This document shows, one piece after another, positions 62,222 to 64,000 of a stretch of 64,000 nt of DNA. Within the stretch, counting starts at the first letter, position 1. The number at the start of each line of letters is the position of its first letter. Made by a program: the position numbers and the translations under genes. The stretch is from contig OZ244957.1 in assembly GCA_965222535.1 (NCBI GenBank), forward strand, positions 868,001 to 932,000. Reading direction: 5' to 3'. The notes under the pieces are model-generated. The model had not been told where the DNA came from, made no database searches, and saw only the letters and a program-made list of their open reading frames with translations. Source of the stretch: G965222535 sp965222535. GTDB lineage: Bacteria; Pseudomonadota; Gammaproteobacteria; HK1.

Positions 62222-62879
62222 ATGGGTGAGTACCATAAGACTAACCAGGAGTTGCGCGAAGAGATACTTGAACTGCATGACAAGGTAGCCGGCTTTTTAA
62301 AGCAAACCGAGCAACTGCAGGGTGAGAAGCACGGAACCTCCGCCCTTTTTGATATTAACGTAGGGAATCGAGTTCAGGTACGTCCTGCGTTCTTATCTCG
62401 ACGCTGACACCATTTGCCGCAAAGAAGAGCCCGACAAAGACGACAAAGAGCGTACTTTCCTGCTGCAAGCCCATCACCATCTGCGGATTGCACACGATGA
62501 CATGGTGGATTCGGTGGAAAAATATTTCCGCCAAGTGTTTAGCAGGATGCTGGAAAAATACGGCGCAGCGGCGGTCGCTCTCCACATCGACATAAAAGAA
62601 TGCCATGACATTTAGATTGAAGTGGATAGAATAATTGTTGACAGCCGAGAAAACCGCAGCCGCCGGCGGTCGCTTTATAACCAGGTGACGCAGTCCGACG
62701 GCTTGGCGAGCCAGATGATGCAGCAGATAAAAAAGCTGGAAAAGGCGGAACCTTTTATCGAGATTGACGCCCAGAAAGCGATACGCAGAAATCCATGGAT
62801 TGTGGGGGTAGGTACGGCAGTGGTTACGGCAGTTATTACCGTTGTGCTCAGGGAGGTGCTCCCTCTGTTTCCCGGCTAA
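62222..62879 (+). pseudogene. broken gene for a helical protein with a C-terminal membrane anchor
   Basis: ATG 62222 reads MGEYHKTNQELREEILELHDKV and continues to about residue 48 (ALFDINVGN). The sense then passes, after a one-base shift near 62367, to RYVLRSYLDADTICRKEEPDKDDKERTFLLQAHHHLRIAHDDMVDSVEKYF, stops at TAG 62613-62615, and continues in the same frame as IEVDRIIVDSRENRSRRRSLYNQV to NPWIVGVGTAVVTAVITVVLREVLPLFPG (one membrane helix) ending at 62879. Joined, about 218 residues. The last part could still be translated from GTG 62622. No known family recognised. Confidence 0.6.
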
Positions 62880-62901
62880 AGCCCAAGAGAGAGCCCGTAA
62901 A

Positions 62902-62945
62902 GGGCACCTCGAAAAACCCGCTTCACTGGCTTTTTCGAGGTACCC
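62902..62945 (+). repeat. R1-associated hairpin and degenerate R1 up to fabI
   Basis: GGGCACCTCGAAAAA pairs with TTTTTCGAGGTACCC with one mismatch. The following bases to 63105 include GGGGGAAGGAGGGGTATG and end in CCATTTTTTCGAGGTG just before fabI, so R1 ends flank a decayed copy. The hairpin may terminate transcription before fabI. Confidence 0.6.
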
Positions 62946-63105
62946 TTTGGTTTTCTGTTGGGGGAAGGAGGGGTATGTTAGTTGGTAATCACACACCCAA
63001 GCGCTGCCCCTAACCAGTTGATTTTACAAACCTTCAAAGAAGCATCCGATTAAGTTGCGTTATTGGGGGTACCACACCAGTCGAGCCATTTTTTCGAGGT
63101 GTTTT

Positions 63106-63885
63106 ATGGGATTTCTAAGCACTAAACGAGCGTTGATTACGGGTGTTGCGAATCAACGCTCGATTGCTTGGGGGATTGCAAAAGCGATGGCGCGTGAAGG
63201 CGCTGAACTTGCTTTCACCTACCAAAGCGATCGCCTGAAAGAGCGCGTCGTAAAGTTGGCGGCCGATCTTTCGTCTGACTTCACGCTGCTCTGTGATGTC
63301 GCTGAAGATGCGCACATTGAAGCACTACGCGATGCCATTGCAAACCGCTGGGATGGCGTCGATATCGTAGTGCACGCCATCGCGTTCGCCCCGCGTTTGT
63401 CCTTGCAAGGCGATTATCTGGAGAGTGTCGATCGTAAGGCTTTTCAGATCGCCCACGATATCAGTGCTTATAGCTTTGTGGCCTTAGCTAAGCAGTTGCG
63501 CGAACTGATGCGCGGACACCATGCGGCGATGCTAACGTTGTCATATCTTGGCGCGCACCGCGCCGTTGCAAATTACAATGTCATGGGGCCTGCTAAAGCG
63601 AGCTTAGAGGCTAACATACGCTATGCCGCCGCCGCCTTGGGGCCCGAAGGGATCCGTGTCAATGGCATCTCCGCAGGCCCCATCAAGACCCTAGCCGCCA
63701 CCGGGGTTGCAAATTTCAGGCAGCTTCTGGAGCATGTCGAGAAGGTATCACCGTTGCGCCGCAATGTAACCATTGATGATGTCGGCAACGCCGCCGCTTT
63801 TATGTGTTCTGATCTGGCACTTGGGATTACCGGTGAAGTCCTTTATGTTGACGCTGGCTATAACCGCATCGGCGCTGTAACCTGA
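63106..63885 (+). CDS. fabI: enoyl-[acyl-carrier-protein] reductase FabI
   Basis: NADH-dependent SDR enzyme of the last step in each fatty-acid elongation round. 259 residues from ATG 63106; the frame is open back to 63055, but that is repeat sequence. MGFLSTKRALITGVANQRSIAWGIAKAMA is the typical FabI N-terminus (G-V-A-N-x-x-S-I cofactor loop), and YNVMGPAKASLEANIRY contains the catalytic Tyr-x6-Lys. VNGISAGPIKTLAATGV and LYVDAGYNRIGA complete the pattern. Length is near E. coli FabI (262). R1 ends lie on both sides. Confidence 0.96.
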   Translation: MGFLSTKRALITGVANQRSIAWGIAKAMAREGAELAFTYQSDRLKERVVKLAADLSSDFTLLCDVAEDAHIEALRDAIANRWDGVDIVVHAIAFAPRLSLQGDYLESVDRKAFQIAHDISAYSFVALAKQLRELMRGHHAAMLTLSYLGAHRAVANYNVMGPAKASLEANIRYAAAALGPEGIRVNGISAGPIKTLAATGVANFRQLLEHVEKVSPLRRNVTIDDVGNAAAFMCSDLALGITGEVLYVDAGYNRIGAVT

Positions 63886-63909
63886 GCTTTCGAGCCTCTC
63901 GAAACACCG

Positions 63910-64000
63910 CTTGGGGGCCTCGAAAAACCCTGAAATGGGGTGGGGTTTGGGGCAAGGGCAGCAAACCTATGTTGCTTATAACGCTTTGATTTATACCCCT
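63910..64000 (+). repeat. R1 repeat copy cut by the window edge
   Basis: GGGGGCCTCGAAAAACCCTG, GGGTGGGGTTTGGGGCAAGGG, TTGCTTATAACGCTTTGATTTATACCCC; a diverged core, right end not included. Confidence 0.65.

Noticed and set aside
1..64000. tRNA, rRNA or CRISPR genes
   Set aside because: Scanning by eye for T-loop/anticodon patterns, rRNA signatures and short regular repeats with unique spacers found none; a tRNAscan/Infernal run would be decisive.

Overview
The window looks like a chromosomal segment of a gammaproteobacterium with moderately high GC. Supporting pairs and blocks are efp directly followed by epmA, surA-pdxA, and rpsU-yqeY-dnaG in macromolecular-synthesis-operon order, plus htpX, lon, xseB, mnmG-rsmG, rodA and fabI. 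Intergenic space is large and packed with dispersed repeats. Several genes are broken and IS1-family remnants are present. Familiar operon partners are missing (rpoD after dnaG, rsmA/ksgA after pdxA, soxD/A/G after soxB). Repeat expansion plus gene decay fits a host-associated or bottlenecked lineage, but that is inference; no ribosomal RNA or other taxonomic marker was seen.

Layout. 1-208: start of a Na/Pi-cotransporter-like gene running off the left edge. 209-1326: repeats. 1327-7726 (+): htpX, efp-epmA, a Do-type periplasmic protease, folD, folC. 7795-8420: repeats. 8582-10780: an AT-rich insert with two integron-type gene cassettes, one carrying a lipoprotein with a frameshift and one carrying a ParA ATPase with an internal TGA plus a small partner. 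10963-13339 (+): surA-pdxA. 13814-16589 (-): rpsU-yqeY-dnaG. 17019-18119 (-): rodA. 18402-23053 (-): a DUF262/HNH protein, rsmG, mnmG. 23109-27730 (-): glyA, sdaA and sarcosine oxidase beta, together a plausible sarcosine to glycine to serine to pyruvate route. 28341-31622 (-): fused isobutyryl-CoA mutase icmF. 31995-35357 (+): an AT-rich surface-type locus (small membrane protein, methyltransferase, membrane sulfatase-like enzyme). 35466-36460 (-): an orphan lysW-lysX amino-group-carrier pair. 36909-37712 (-): a two-domain VOC protein. 38836-41563 (+): lon, xseB. 41937-43391 (-): pyruvate kinase. 43809-46882 (+): asnB and a glycosyltransferase with overlapping ends. 46998-56741 (-): a giant secreted protein with about 20 cadherin-like repeats, two leucine-rich-repeat blocks and a terminal beta-barrel. 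57568-63885: a sulfotransferase, an IS1 remnant, a lone Tat-type peptide/nickel substrate-binding protein, another IS1 fragment, a short-repeat array, a decaying membrane-protein pair, and fabI.

Repeat families. R1 is about 110-120 bp with a TGTAACGTAAG...CATTGATTTATAA core and ends resembling ACCTCGAAAAAC; there are at least ten copies in both orientations, all intergenic. R2 is a 300-450 bp element with a conserved block and a hairpin whose stem sequence differs in every copy while pairing is kept. R3 carries a palindromic CAGAAATGTCC core next to GACATTTTAGCTTTG. R4 is about 150 bp and occurs twice. Many R1 copies are joined to a separate hairpin of the form GGCACCTCGAAAAAC / GTTTTTCGAGGTGCC.

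The observations I find most worth following are the orphan LysW-LysX pair, the decayed cassettes with a recognisable attC site, the covarying R2 hairpins, the R1 amplification, and the cadherin/LRR/autotransporter giant with a recent 933-bp internal duplication.
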